Assembly: GCF_002775205.1 (NCBI RefSeq)
Contig: NC_036447.1
Location: 13,188,501-13,252,500 of the forward strand
From: Xiphophorus maculatus
Taxonomy: Eukaryota; Chordata; Actinopteri; Cyprinodontiformes; Poeciliidae
DNA: 64,000 nucleotides
Direction: 5' to 3'
The notes below the pieces were generated by a model. It did not search any database. It had not been told where the DNA came from and saw only the letters and a program-made list of their open reading frames with translations. Of this stretch, positions 1 through 12,800 are shown piece after piece. A program made the translations under genes and the position numbers. Within the stretch, counting starts at the first letter, position 1. Every line of letters starts with the position of its first letter.

Positions 1-1140
1 AATGAGCGAAAGAATACAAGTTTTATATGTTCATGTTTTCAAAATCAGACACTTACATAATACTTCCTCAGTATTTGGTGCTACTGCCCTTGTACAGCAT
101 GACTTGGGTCAAATGTTTTGGGTTTTCTTCCACAAGCTTCTCACAATAGTTTGCTGGAGTTCATGTCCATTCCTCCTGTCAGAAAGGCTACAACTGAATC
201 AGGTTTGCAGGCTGCCTCACTTCCACACACCTTTTCTGATCTGTCCACAACTTCTCTATCAGACTGAGATCAGGGCTGGCCATGCCGAAACATTGACTTT
301 ATTGTCCTGAAGCCCCACAACACGATGCGTTACAGCCGAGATGGTGTTCCCAGGCTTACAAGAGAAAGCCTTTTTCATCCAAATGTAACGATCGTCATTA
401 TGGCCAAACTATCATTTTATCAGACATGTTTCTAGTTCCTTTGCATGTTTTTTTCTTTTGGAGTAATGGCTTCCTCCTCACTGACTGAACTTCCAGGTCA
501 TGTTGATACAGAACACATTCCACTGCAGATGATAACAGTGTATTATCAGTTTCAGCAGCATCTTCAGAATGGCTTCATGTCCTGGGGTCAATCTGCACAT
601 TTTGGACCAAAATACGTTCATCGCTGGGACACACAGCGGTATGATGGTTGGACATTCCCATCATGTCTATACTTGCGTGTAATTGCTTGAACGGATGAAC
701 CTGGCACCTTCAAGCTTTGATAAATGCAAAGAATAAACCAGACTTGTGCAGTCCAATAACTATATCTTGTTTGATTTGTTTAGACCTTCCCATCATGTCA
801 AACAAGAAAGCAGTTTGTTCAAGGTGTGGGCTTAAAATGCATGCACACGGGTGTCTCCAATAAACTCAAAGTGTCTATTAACCTACCATGACATCATGAT
901 GTGGGTTTTTCCTAATAGTTTCATAGCTAGTAATCATTCTGTATTACTAGCTTCTGATTTAAAAGAAATTCATGAATAAATCTCTGACATCATTATTGTG
1001 GCATTCAGCAAATAGAAATAGTCTTGGTAGTTTTAACTGATCTAAAATGAACAGTGTGGCCTGATTTTACTTCAGACGGCGAGGAGGGAAAAAAGTGTTT
1101 CGTTGTTCTGTGTATGTAAATTTCTGGCTTCAACTGTATT
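1..1140 (-). mobile_element. Tc1/mariner-like DNA transposon remnant, cut by window start
   Basis: Read on the minus strand, 1-700 matches the body of a fish Tc1-type transposase gene. Recognisable pieces are the block encoding the stretch before the gene's end (around 60-330), the 'wild-type' phrase for a frame around FGHNDRYI-like residues near 380-410, and the region near 560-650. The minus-strand end lies near 1111-1138, where the complement reads tacagttgaagcc...tttacatac, the usual terminal inverted repeat of this Tc1 group. The reading frame is broken many times, so this is a dead copy. The other terminal repeat must lie left of the window. It sits downstream of the first pds5a coding exon, hence in a pds5a intron. 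Confidence 0.75.
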
Positions 1141-1427
1141 AAAAATGCCAATGGTAAAATAAAGAACTGGAAGTTCCTCCTCATGATGCAAAACATCACA
1201 ACTTTGTATCAGGTCAAATATTATTGACTAGCATACAACTTGATTATTGATCAGTCTGCATATTCATCACTAAGAAAAACAACGGAAAATCTCAAAAGAA
1301 GAGAGATTAATAGACTACCAACTAAGGTTTACAAAGTTAGGGAAGTATTGGTATTGTGCGAGAGGCTGGATGCTTTTGACTGGAATTTGAAGTAGCTTTT
1401 GAACAGTATGAAACCTTATCAACATAC

Positions 1428-1541
1428 CTTCAACCGTTTGACCACCTCATCGTTGCTTATTTTGTCCGTGATCTCCTTCACTCCAGGAGGATAGAAGATC
1501 TTTCCGTCCCCCGCAGGCTTCTGCTGTTGCGGGAACTCCAT
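1428..1541 (-). CDS. pds5a: PDS5A cohesin-associated factor, first coding exon (partial gene)
   Basis: The minus-strand exon encodes 38 residues, [20 protein letters not shown] then [18 protein letters not shown], ending at a GT donor (plus 1426-1427). This is the conserved N terminus of vertebrate PDS5 proteins, which bind cohesin, regulate sister-chromatid cohesion and are large HEAT-repeat nuclear proteins. The rest of the gene lies left of the window. The start ATG (complement of 1539-1541) is preceded by about 34 bases of 5'UTR and an AG acceptor (plus 1576-1577) after a pyrimidine tract. PDS5A is chosen over PDS5B because the neighbour is full-length n4bp2 followed by rhoh and chrna9, the known PDS5A neighbourhood; PDS5B lies next to N4BP2-like genes in mammals. 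The protein alone would not separate the two. Confidence 0.87.
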
Positions 1542-2428
1542 GCTTGTTGATGTCCACACGGTCTTCTACTGGCCTCTATGGGTCAGAAAACTTAAGTTCA
1601 GCACAACCATACTAGTGCACTCAACAAAACCTCGCTTTTCGCATAAATCCCCTGCGGTAATCATTACTTTTCCTCGCTACACCGGATACATCCACACCTG
1701 TATACCACAGAGCTTTTCAATCCAGCACATTTATTTGATTAAAAGCTATCACTGAACCGGCATTGGGCATATTATTAGCTTGAATGCTAAGATAGCACAG
1801 CTAAACATCAGCTGAATATTTTACCCTAGTGTTTTATACAGCATCACAGAGACACAGGAACTAGTTTGACTGCTATTTCAAGAACATTGTATGTATCTGA
1901 AGAGCCATGTTGCAAAAGTCGCTTACGAAAAAGACAGTCGGTGTATAGCCACTGCCATACAACAGTAGTTAGCATTTTGCGGGAAGGAAGTGATGTTAGC
2001 CGCGCTAACTGGTTAGCCTACTCTACTAGCCTAGGCCTCAAACTATCCAGGTACCCATCACATCTACGTCCACAGACAATCACAGAGGAAGTCAAGTATC
2101 CCTTTATCTTTCTTCAAAACACCAACATTCGTGATTGGTCCTGGGATTTACAACTAATGCAACTACTTTGAGAAGTTTAAAAATACAGCAATTTTACTTG
2201 TTACAGTCTTTTTCAACTTCCAAGCATCGGTCCTTACAGCCGCTAGTTTACAGACAGGGCTGCTGCCGCTGGTGCTACCGTCGCCCCTGAGCCTCCTCAG
2301 TCACCAACAACTTGCCCCAACGGATGGATCTGAAAAGCCTAACTATTGCAGAATTAATCTATTTTTAGATAAAAAAGCTAAGACCCAAAACCCGGAATAC
2401 GCCTCCAGCGGCTCTCTTTAGCATTTAC

Positions 2429-2530
2429 CTTCCAATCGGGCCGTTTTAATTCATTAGTCTGACTCAGAGGTTTAGTTTTCGGCACAAAGCTCTCCGTCCG
2501 TGTTCAGTCAATGTGCGAAGACTGGGTGCA
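2429..2530 (-). other. pds5a: Probable 5' untranslated first exon of pds5a
   Basis: On the minus strand a consensus donor (gaag|gtaaat) lies at plus 2427-2428. It is followed 850 bases on by the acceptor in front of the pds5a coding exon. The sequence just upstream is richer in CpG than its surroundings. The donor end is well defined; the transcription start (upper coordinate) is a guess. Confidence 0.45.
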
Positions 2531-3805
2531 GAGCGCCCCCGCACGGTCTCAAAGCAGTACTACAACTCCGATGGCGGGAGTCGGAAACAAATAACAGGCG
2601 CCATAATAATCGCGGGTCTGGACTCTTTTTTTTTGATGTGTGTCTTTCTGTTTACATAAAATCATAACGTCAAAATGAACGTATTTCAGTCACAACTAAG
2701 AGTAACCACAAAGTTCCTGGTAAATTGTTCACACCAGTGTTGCTACTCCTAAAACTATTGAGTCAAGCGGCATTAAAATTATGTTTTGTGAAAACAGCGG
2801 CATCCACTGGTGACAGCCATTTTTAATACTATGGGGTGCGCATCATTTTCGTACCCCGGATGCCCTATTTATGTCCACCCTCGAGATCGGCGGTGTGAAG
2901 CGTAAAAGAAGTTGTCGAGAAACTAAAAGAAAAAATAAATACTGTCTCAGATTATCAATATGCTGAAACCATGTTTTAAGTGGTAAATTGGTGTCATGCA
3001 ACTAATTTTGATTAGTCGTTTTAATATTTTATATTTGCCAAACGTTAACAACAATAGAATGACACACAAATGAACAAAGTCTGAAAAAAAAAGGAACCAC
3101 TACTCATCAAAACCTATGTATGTATTTCTGTATTCATTGTAATGAATAACCTGTAATTTGTATTTTGTTTGGTAAAAATATTTTATAGAAGGACTAAACT
3201 CTTGAATCTTGTTTCCCGGGTAAAGAATGAAACGCTCCCGGGTTACTCCCCGGCTGACTGTTATTGAACGCATCCAGTGACGTGATTTGTCACGTACTTG
3301 CAACTGCCTTGTACTGCTTTTACAGTTGTGGAATGCATATTTTGCTTTTGTGGTAATAACCTTTTTTTTTAAAAAAATAATGTGCTTTTTGTTTTAGAAG
3401 TGCTCCTAAATGGGTTCCTGAATTGTTCACTGGCGATCTTTTTCCACTTCCACTGATGGACACATTTGTCAATGTAGTTTTTAGGGAATGTTTTTAGTGG
3501 CTTCGTGGTCTTTTGAGCGACGACAGGAAAGAAAAGAAAAGCTAGAAGTCCAGCTTTTATTTTGAAGTCACTATTTCCAGCCATCCCTTCCAGAAATGCA
3601 GTAGCCAAGAAGTTGTCATTTCCGACGTCGCTACCTCCACCACTTGGAGTGCTGTTGGGGACCAAAACCTTGAATTTCTGCACTCCGGTGGATGTGATAG
3701 TAGCATGTTTTTACCTTCGAGCCTCTCTCTTGTGACTCCCGGGTCTCTCGTTAGCTGTGCTAGCAGCTAATGAGAGCAGTCGGTGGCAGTAGCTCGGCTA
3801 AGGTA
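2430..3805. promoter_or_regulatory. Divergent upstream region between pds5a and n4bp2
   Basis: pds5a is read leftwards and n4bp2 rightwards from this about 1.3-kb spacer. CpG-containing, GC-richer patches occur near 2470-2600 and 3590-3800, with AT-rich DNA between. There is no obvious TATA box at either gene, as is usual for housekeeping genes. An in-frame ATG at 3770 lies before the n4bp2 start. Two separate promoters fit better than one shared core, but this is inference. Confidence 0.4.
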
Positions 3806-6800
3806 ATGCCTCGGAAAAAGAAAAACGGCCAGAGCCCAGCCAGGCAGCCCCACGGGCCACCCGAGGGAGGACGACCCGTGGGCTACCCAGCACCTCAGAG
3901 ATATGACTTCCATCAGAGCAGCGCCGAAAAGGAGAACATCCTTAAAACAATGCAGGAGATGTTTTCACATCTGGACCCAGAGGTTATACACATCGTGCTC
4001 TCTGAGTGCGACTTTAAAGGTACCAAAAAACACACGGAACCTTCGCTGTCCGACCTGCTGGTTCAGGTTGTAACTAGGCTAACCAGTTAGCTTCCTGACT
4101 AAGACTTAAGCAGCAGTAGTGGTAGGTTGAAGCGTACAAACACAACATTATTAACTGGACCTTTCTCATGATAGTACCAGGTCAGTAATGTAATAAATTA
4201 CAGCCTCAACTTCAGCTGCAGTAAGTTCAGTAAACCCATGCTCCCTCCTCCACCTGTTGCCACTAGAAGCTACATAAATACGAACTCGTCACTAGAATAT
4301 GAATGACGCATCATGTTTGTTTTCTTGACAGTCCACCAAAAACAATATTTAGTGTTTATTAAGCAGAATTTACTTGTAAATATTATGTCCAAGGTTTTAT
4401 GGGGCCTTGGGCATCATTCTGTTTGGGATCTTCAGACCACTGTTGTTGTTAAGTATAATAACAACACAGAACTTTGTTTAACATTGTCTATTCTTGATCG
4501 TTGTGGATTGTACTTTTAACTAGAGACAAACATCAGAATTTTGTGGCAGATTTCTGTTTTCTATAAAATTTAAACACTTTGATACTGATCTGAGCCATTT
4601 AAAATTTATTTTTATTTCTTGTATATTTGGAGAAAAAGTGACATAGGTATTCCAGGGAAAGAGAATGTGGACTTTCTACACAATGTTTTGTGACTTAGCA
4701 ATCATAGCACATTATTGATACTACAATAGGACACTGACTCTTATTGACATATTAAAACCTGTAGAACAAAGAGAGCTATTGTGGTGGAGGTTAATTAACA
4801 GATTGGAAGAGCAGATAATTTAATTTCTGACCAGCAAGTCAATGATCAGGGCAAAGTTCGCCTGCAAATCTCCCTCCCTAATCTCCCTCTGCATTTAACA
4901 CAGCGTGTTTTATAGTTAAAAGCAACAGGAAATCCTTATATTCTGTGTAGAATCAAATGTAATTTTTTTGTCACTGCAAAATGACTGCACTTTGCAGTTT
5001 TATTTAATCAGTAGCACTCAGGATGAATGATTTAGGAAGGCAATTGGTTGAAATAAATTGCAGCAATAAGGTTATTCTCTAACATACTAATTTGGTAGCA
5101 TTTGTGTTTGGTGTATAGTGTTTCAAAATAAATTTGATAGAGTTGGGAATAAGAGCACAAGTTTTATTGTTTGTGTTATCTAACAACTATGGTCAACATT
5201 TCATCCTTCACTAATATTTGTATCCGTATCTGCCTTAGTTGAAAATGCAATGGACTCTCTGCTGGAGCTGTCTGGTGCAGCTGAAGGCGTGACCCCACAA
5301 CCTCCTCCTGTCTCTGGCTTCGAGCGCACTGCTGCAGCGTTGCTCAGCCCGCATCATTTTTCCCAACCGAATCCCGATGGACATCCCTTCGGGACGGCAC
5401 ATTGCTCCTCCTCCCTTTTATCTACAAACCTGCTGACGGAGGACCTGGACCTGCTCATCGATCGAGAGCTGGAGACGCTAACCGAGCAGCGAGATGTCAA
5501 GGACGAGACGCCTGGCAGCGTATCATCGTCTCTCCCTTTATTCCCTCCTCCTCCTGCTCCTCAGCAGGCGCTCCCAGAGCTGCTTCAGAGCAGCATGGAA
5601 GCTGCATCCAAGGAGCGCTTTACCACCCAGACGTCCCTGTCGGGCGGACAGGTGGAGGATTGGTCTGGAGTTTCCTCTCCCCTGAACCAGCTCAGCACAT
5701 GGGGAGATGAAGTCCTGGAGACACAGAAGGATGTGCTGGATTTTACACACCTGACAACAGAAAGCTATACAGACAAGTCTAAGCCCCCATTGGACCTAGC
5801 AGCGTCGGGACGTCCCTCTGCTTTCCAGGTGTATAAAAAGCAGGAAACATCTAAGACTGTTCCAGAAAGTACCGCACCCACATACTCAGATTCATTAGCC
5901 ACCGGAGCCAGATCCAAAGCGAGTCTACTAAATAGCAACCCACATGGCTATGGGTCATCATCCTGGAACTTGGGTGCACCAGAGTTCTGCCGTCAGGTCC
6001 AAGGAAGCCAGAGGCCAACCTTTATCACCCCCGTGGCTCAGGGACCCTCCTGTTGGCTCAGCCCTTCCAGACTTGCCTCCCCCTGGCTGAACACGGGCCC
6101 CATCAGTCAGTCACCTCTCAAACCTTCTGCTGTCCTCAAGTCTTGGGCCCTTTCAGCGGCCCCACAGGCCCCTGCTCTCCACAGCAGGCTGCAGTTGCAA
6201 GGAAAGGTGCTTGTGCTGCTTCGTGGTGCTCCAGGCTCTGGCAAGTCAACCCTGGCAAGGTAAACATGCTGTGATACTTTGACTGTAGTCACCGTAGTTG
6301 TACGTGTGTGTATTTTTTTCAAATTACTGCTATTGACTCGTGACTCCGAATTCAGAGCTATTAACTAAAACTATGACAGTGTATTGTCTTGCCTCTTGTG
6401 CTCTGTACCAATAAATCAGATTCTCACATTGTAACTACAGTTAAACATAGAGTTCTTGCTTTTTTGGCACCTCAGATGAGAGTTAAAAAAAAGACAGATT
6501 TATTTATTTTAACCTACAAGTTCCCTTGCTATCAGTGGACATAAAGCTGATTTTCTTCACCTCTGTTCTGGCTTTCTGGAACAAAACCTATTCTTTAGAA
6601 AATTCAGTAGAAAAACTGGTGACAAGAAGAAAACTATCTTCTAGAACCATCAGGGTTCAAGTAGGGACCTTTATTCAGCCAGACATAACCTACAGGCAGA
6701 ACAATGCAGTGAGACAATCCAGGAATTTACTGACTCAAGTGTACGATGACCTCACCTTGTATACCTTCTTGAGTATGTAAGGTTATATTAGCTGGTATAG

Positions 6801-9800
6801 AAGAAGGTGTTTACCTTAACCATTCTTTTTTCTGGCATAAAATAAACAAATAATTAAAGAAAAAGACATTATATTGCAAAAAATGTCATAAGACGGCGTT
6901 AACTGTAGCAAAGGATGTATCTAAGCTAAAAAAATACTTCTCACATCAACATGTAGAAAGCCCAGTCCTTTCTGCTTGGTTTAACATCAATGCAGTGTAG
7001 AGCTAATCTGTTTAATTTTTGGATTAACTGATTAATAATTGGGCAGTAAAAAGTGCTTCACAGGAGATTTTTTCAGACAATTTAAACCAGATGATGCTGA
7101 AACTATGATGTTCTGGGTAGAACATATTTGCAGACAAAGGTTTAGCATCTTAAACTTAAAATGTATATACATATTTTTTTTTTTTACAGTTTTGGCTTTT
7201 ACTGAACCGATGTCTGAACCCAGTCTTAGTCAGATGTGACTAAAACAGGTCTGCTTAATTAGACTGGTGAATTGGTGAATTTCTGCTGCAGGAGTCACTT
7301 GAATGTTGCATCAGCCATGAATATGTGCATCTTTGCAGAGCCTTGTTGGAGCATAACCCAGGCGGAGTCGTGCTTAGCACTGATGACTATTTCAACCACG
7401 GTGGAAGGTACCGATTTGACCCCATGGTACTGGGGGAGGCCCACGAGTGGAACCATAAACGAGGTCATTCACACAACATTCGCATGCACGTTAATATAAA
7501 GTACAACATTTTATACGTCTTAAGATTGAATGTGAGTGTTTTGTTTTTTTACCCTAGTTTCTGTTTTTCCTGTTTTGCAAATGGAAATTGTTTCACAGCC
7601 AGGGAGAGTTTTGAGCGTGACATCAACCCCATCATCATTGATAACACCAACATGCAGGGATGGGAGATGAAACCCTACGTGGTTCAGGTCAGTTAGCTTG
7701 CAAAGAAGTTAGTAACCTCTTTGTCACAGTGCACTGTGACAAAGAGGTTACATAAGGTGGGAGAGTTGATTATTGAAAGAAAAGCTTATAAATAATGGAT
7801 TACTTACAATTGTGTTATAAACTGCAGATAATCAGCAGTGTGCTGTCTGCTTTAGGCGCTGAAACACGGCTATAAGGTGTTGTTCAAAGAGCCGGACACT
7901 TGGTGGAAATCCAAGCCCAGAGAGCTGGAGAGGTAAGAGACAGTAGGACGTCTGCCATTTAGTTTATTATGAACAATGTCAGGTTTCCTTCAGTGTATTA
8001 TGAGCCTGGTGGGCCACCAGGCTTAGTTTTATAAATTTATTAATAGTTTTTTTTAATGATTGCCTCTTTTAAACTTTTTAGTTGGTGTTTAGGTATTTAC
8101 TCCTCAAGTTTTCCTAAAATTCATAACCATCAAATGATATTTTAAAATTTTCTGTCAACTTTAAAGAATTTTTTTACTCAAAAACATGACAGGAGGCTGG
8201 TTGACTGACCTTGGGTCCTGAGCTCTGGGCTTTGCAAGTTTTCTGGGGGAAACACTGAATGTTTTGTAATTTTGCTATCTGTGTGTGTTAATTTGCAGGC
8301 GTACCGCCCATAACGTACCTGTTGAAACAATTCGCCGGATGCTGAATGGATACGATCGCTTTGTCACGGTTCAGTCCATTATGAACTCACACATGCCTGA
8401 GTTTAAACCGGCTCTTCTGCAGGAGAACTGCCACTCACTGTGAGTGATTATTCAAAACATTTCACTGTTTGGCTTGAAAGTAATGTTACATTGAAGTTAC
8501 ATTCTTTCATTGTGGATTGGAACCTGAATTAATAACTTGTTAGTTATTGTTTTCTCAGAATAATAAGGAACAAGTATTTTGACTTAAGATCTACTGTAGA
8601 AAAAAATCACTTTGCACTTATGTCACATTATAGCCACACATTTCAAGACATTTTATGTGACAAGCCTATTCAATGTAGCATTGCAAAGTTAAAAGGAATT
8701 GATAGTTTTAAAAAGAATTTAATTGAACCCAGTCCTTCCTCTTTAGTTCTGGTTTTATGTTTTTTTTGGAAGATGAACCTCCACTCCAGTCTTCCAGCAT
8801 TGCAGTTTGCATGGTGTGTTCAAAGTGAAGTGTAGAATTAGTTTTCTGTCAAACAACGCTTTGCATGTGGGCCTGATATGACATTTCGGTTACCCATGTG
8901 TTTGCTTTGTCCCAATAAATGGCTTGTGGCCAAACTGCAGGCAGGGTTTCTTATGGCTTTCTTTAGGCTCTTCCATTAAGTCCAAACTCAAATATTTTCC
9001 CTGTTGGCAAATTCTCCTGCTAGAGCTGTGGATCTCCACAGTCATCATAGACCCCTTGGCTGCTTCTCTGACTATGGCTCTTCTTGTCCACGCTGTCAGT
9101 TTAGGACAGTCATGTCTTGCCAGGCTTATTAGTTGGGCCATCCTCTCTTCATTTTCAGATAATTACTGAGCCCTATTAGACGTTCAAGCTTTGGGTAATT
9201 TTCAGAACCGAATCCTGCTTTGAACTTCTCCACATCTGTTCTCTGACCTGTGTGCTATGTTCCTCAGTCTTTATGATGTTGTTTGTTCACTAATGTTCTC
9301 TAAAAAAAAACCTGAGGCCTTCATGGATCAGCTGGATTTATACTGAGATTAAATTACAGACATATGGACTTTATTTAATGACTGAGATTTATAAGGATAA
9401 TTGGTCACACATTTATCCGGGATGACCAGAGTAAAAACGATGCAATCCAAATGGACAACTTTTCTCACAAATCACTGTGAAATAGTTTATTACATAAAGT
9501 CCCAATAAAATAGATTGAAAACAAATGTGAAAAAGCTTAAAGCTTCACTAGGTATATTATGAACAATATGTTTTTTTTGTTGTTTTTTTTTCACATATTT
9601 GTTAAAACTCATTATGTCAAAGCAGTACAGAATAAGACACAGTTTTTTGAAAAAACTGAGCTACTCTGCCTTCCCCCAGTGGTCCTATTACCATCTGCAG
9701 AAATACACAACTCGGTCAGAAATAACCAATGAGAGCCAGGAAGAGGACCTTAGCGCTGTCAATCATGCTCATGTACTCTGCTCACATCCTCCCTCTTGCT

Positions 9801-12800
9801 CTTTGCTACATTACAATTTCTTTGTGATTGCAGAACCTGCCACAAATGCTCAGGATCATTAGTATGGCCATCGATGACAGCAGATAAACAGTTTTCCTGG
9901 AATGTTAAGTTGTTTCTACGTCATATTTAGAACACTGAGCAGCAGATAGATGAGCATGAGTGACAGCGCTAAGACCTGTCTCTTGGCTCTGATTGGTTGC
10001 TTTCTGCAGACAGCACCGATGATGGTAGCACTGGGAGAAGGTGGAGGAGGTTGATTTATTTATTTTTTCACCGATTATTTTTCTCATATTATACTGTCAT
10101 GACATTATGATTTTAATAAATATGTAAAAAAACAATATCTAGTTTATAAAAGTTACACACCGCAGCTTTTAGGAGTAAGAAGACTAAGGACAGTTTCTTT
10201 TAAGCAGGTAAATTGTAAATCTCATTTAATCTTTTTAAAACTTGCAGCATATTAATGTACATTTGTGTTCATACATCAACAACATCCCATCCTATCTTTT
10301 TTGTAGGCCTGGCTCTGCGGACACGCCCTGTCCAGACCTGGTAGATCGGTCCAGACTGAATGTGGAATGTAAAAGTTTCCACCCTCAGCTTTATTCGTCT
10401 CTCCCTGACGTGTCGTCCATCAGTGGCTCCGAAGACGCTGGAATGCCTGATGACGCTTCTTGTGAATCCACCGAGTCGCTCGACCTCCAGCTGCTAGGAA
10501 AACAAACCAGCAGGCCAGACGCTTTTGATGCAGAGGATATTTATTCGGGTGAAGTGCATTCTGAACAGAATCCCACTAAAAGAGAAGGGAGAATCCCAGA
10601 TTGCATTGTGGAATCTGTGATGAATGAAGACCACTCTGATGAAGTTCCTGTGGCGTTCTCTGAATCTATTGCACAAAGAGTGAAGAGGGAAAGATCACAA
10701 AGGTCTGGTTTTGACCAGACAGAAGCTGCGGACCTTGTTAAAGATACCAACTCATCAGACAAGGACACTTCAACAGATGAGCAAGCAGAGGAGGAGATGG
10801 TGGGGAAAGGAGAAGAAAAGAGGAACTCTGAGATGCTTGACTTTGTTGGAGACTGGCCCTCTGAAGAGTCTCTTCAGCAGCGACTGGTGAAGAGAGGAGA
10901 GAGGCATACAGCGACACAAGGAAAGAAAATAGGTGATGATGAAAAATCAAAGATTGTAAAATCAGGCCCGGATATAACCGAGTTGCGGAAGCTTCTTGAC
11001 CTTATTCAGACCGGTGTGGTCACAGATCAGATGAGTTCATCCTGCTCACTCTCTCCCAGCTCCGGGGAAGAGCTTGAGAAACAGGATGAAGGTGGCAAGG
11101 TGGAAAAAGTTAACAAAACCGAAGAGAGGCAGCAAAACCGGAGCAAACCTGGCTTACCTGACTGCGTTCAGGACTGGAAAGCAAACGAGTCACATAACAG
11201 CACAGGTTGTTGCGAAGGAGTCGAGAGTGAAAACAAAGCGAATACCAACACCGAAAGGATCTCTGATTCTTCAGAAACTGGAAAAGAACTACTGGAGCCA
11301 ACAGATGTATGCAGCGATCAAGTTGGAAACAAAGACACAGATCTGAAAGAAATTCGCAGATCCCAGGGCGCCGAGTCGAATATGAGACAGGTTAGTGAGG
11401 GTCCTGAAAGTCCGGCGTCTGAGTTATTTGTAGAAGCAGAAAGTTTTGGCAGCAGTCAGGAAAAAAAGCAGCGACAGGGTCGGAGATCCGGGAAGCAGTG
11501 CAAGTTGGCCCTCACCTTCTCTCACAACTCTTCCATGAATGATTCAGACTGTTCAAACACTGCTGCTGAAAATACGGACACCAAAAATATCTCAAATTCT
11601 GATGCCAAAGCGATCAGTTCTGATCTGAAACCGGATTTGGACCTGCTCTGCCCGTCCCGCCCTGAGCTACCAACCGCCTTCGCTTCAGTAGAAACGAGCT
11701 GCTTCTGTCAGACGGAACCGCAGGACTTCGCTCTTCTCTGGCGTCTCAACCGTCGCCACGGCCCTGATGGCGCTGTCGTCAGCGGACACTCCGGCAACGT
11801 CCGGGTTTTGGAAGGAAACTCTTCTAGTTTTGTGCCGTGGCTGTCCTCCACAGCATCTGCTGTGAACTCATCCAGCGTCACGGAGGTGCCATACCGGGTG
11901 GTGCACGAGAAGGGCACCCAGCTGGAGGAGAAGGAGCTTGGGGTGACTCAGAACCGGCTGGAGAGCTTGCGCATTCTCAGCCGCCATTTTAAACTCGTTA
12001 GTTTTGATACGTTAGAGGATCTGTATGACAAGTGCAGTCAGGACTTGGAATGGACCACCAACCTCCTGCTGGACTCTGGAGAGAGGTTCTTCCGGGATGA
12101 AGATTGTGATGACATCCAACCATCCAGCCGAGCTGAAGCTTTGAGTGAGGTTTCAGACACTGGTGAATGTCTGGAACCAGTGAGGGAGTGTGAGTCTAAA
12201 GGAGAAGTAACTGGGGCTAAAGAAGCAGCACAGGAGTTGACTCACGAGACAGAAAGGGTGTCAAACGAAGGTAACAAAAACGCTGACATACCATTTGGAG
12301 GGGGATCAGTTTCAGTTATAGACGATGAGCAATCAGAACCAGCTTCTGACCAAGAACCGGTTCCTCACACAGAACCTTCTCCTCCTGAAGCAGTCGAACT
12401 GGAGCGCAGTTCCGACACCGACCTCTTGGTCACAGATGCTGATTTCGAAGACGGAGCTTGGGGCGGGAGCGTAGACATCTTAGACTTTGAAACTGAAACC
12501 ACCGATGATATCGCGAGCATGGATGAGATCAACCGGCTTCTGCAGGCTGAGCTGGAAGAGATGGAAAGAGAACAAAGTCAGAGGAAAGCAGAGAGGCAAA
12601 GCCAACATCTGAACATCCAAACCGTGGAGCTGAAACTCTCCACAGAGCTGGCACTGCAGCTAACGGAGCTGTTTGGTCCTGTCGGAGTAGACCCAGGTAA
12701 TTTACATGCAGGGAGCTCACTGTGCTTACTTGAAGCTGAAATAACCATCTAAAGTGCAGGATAAGAGTACCTGTTTCATGCAGTGGCATGCAAAAGCATT

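Noticed and set aside
3369-3683. 104-codon minus-strand frame in the n4bp2 upstream region
   Set aside because: No ATG at its head and a stop just upstream; not recognisable. A divergent promoter transcript is possible, but coding is not supported.
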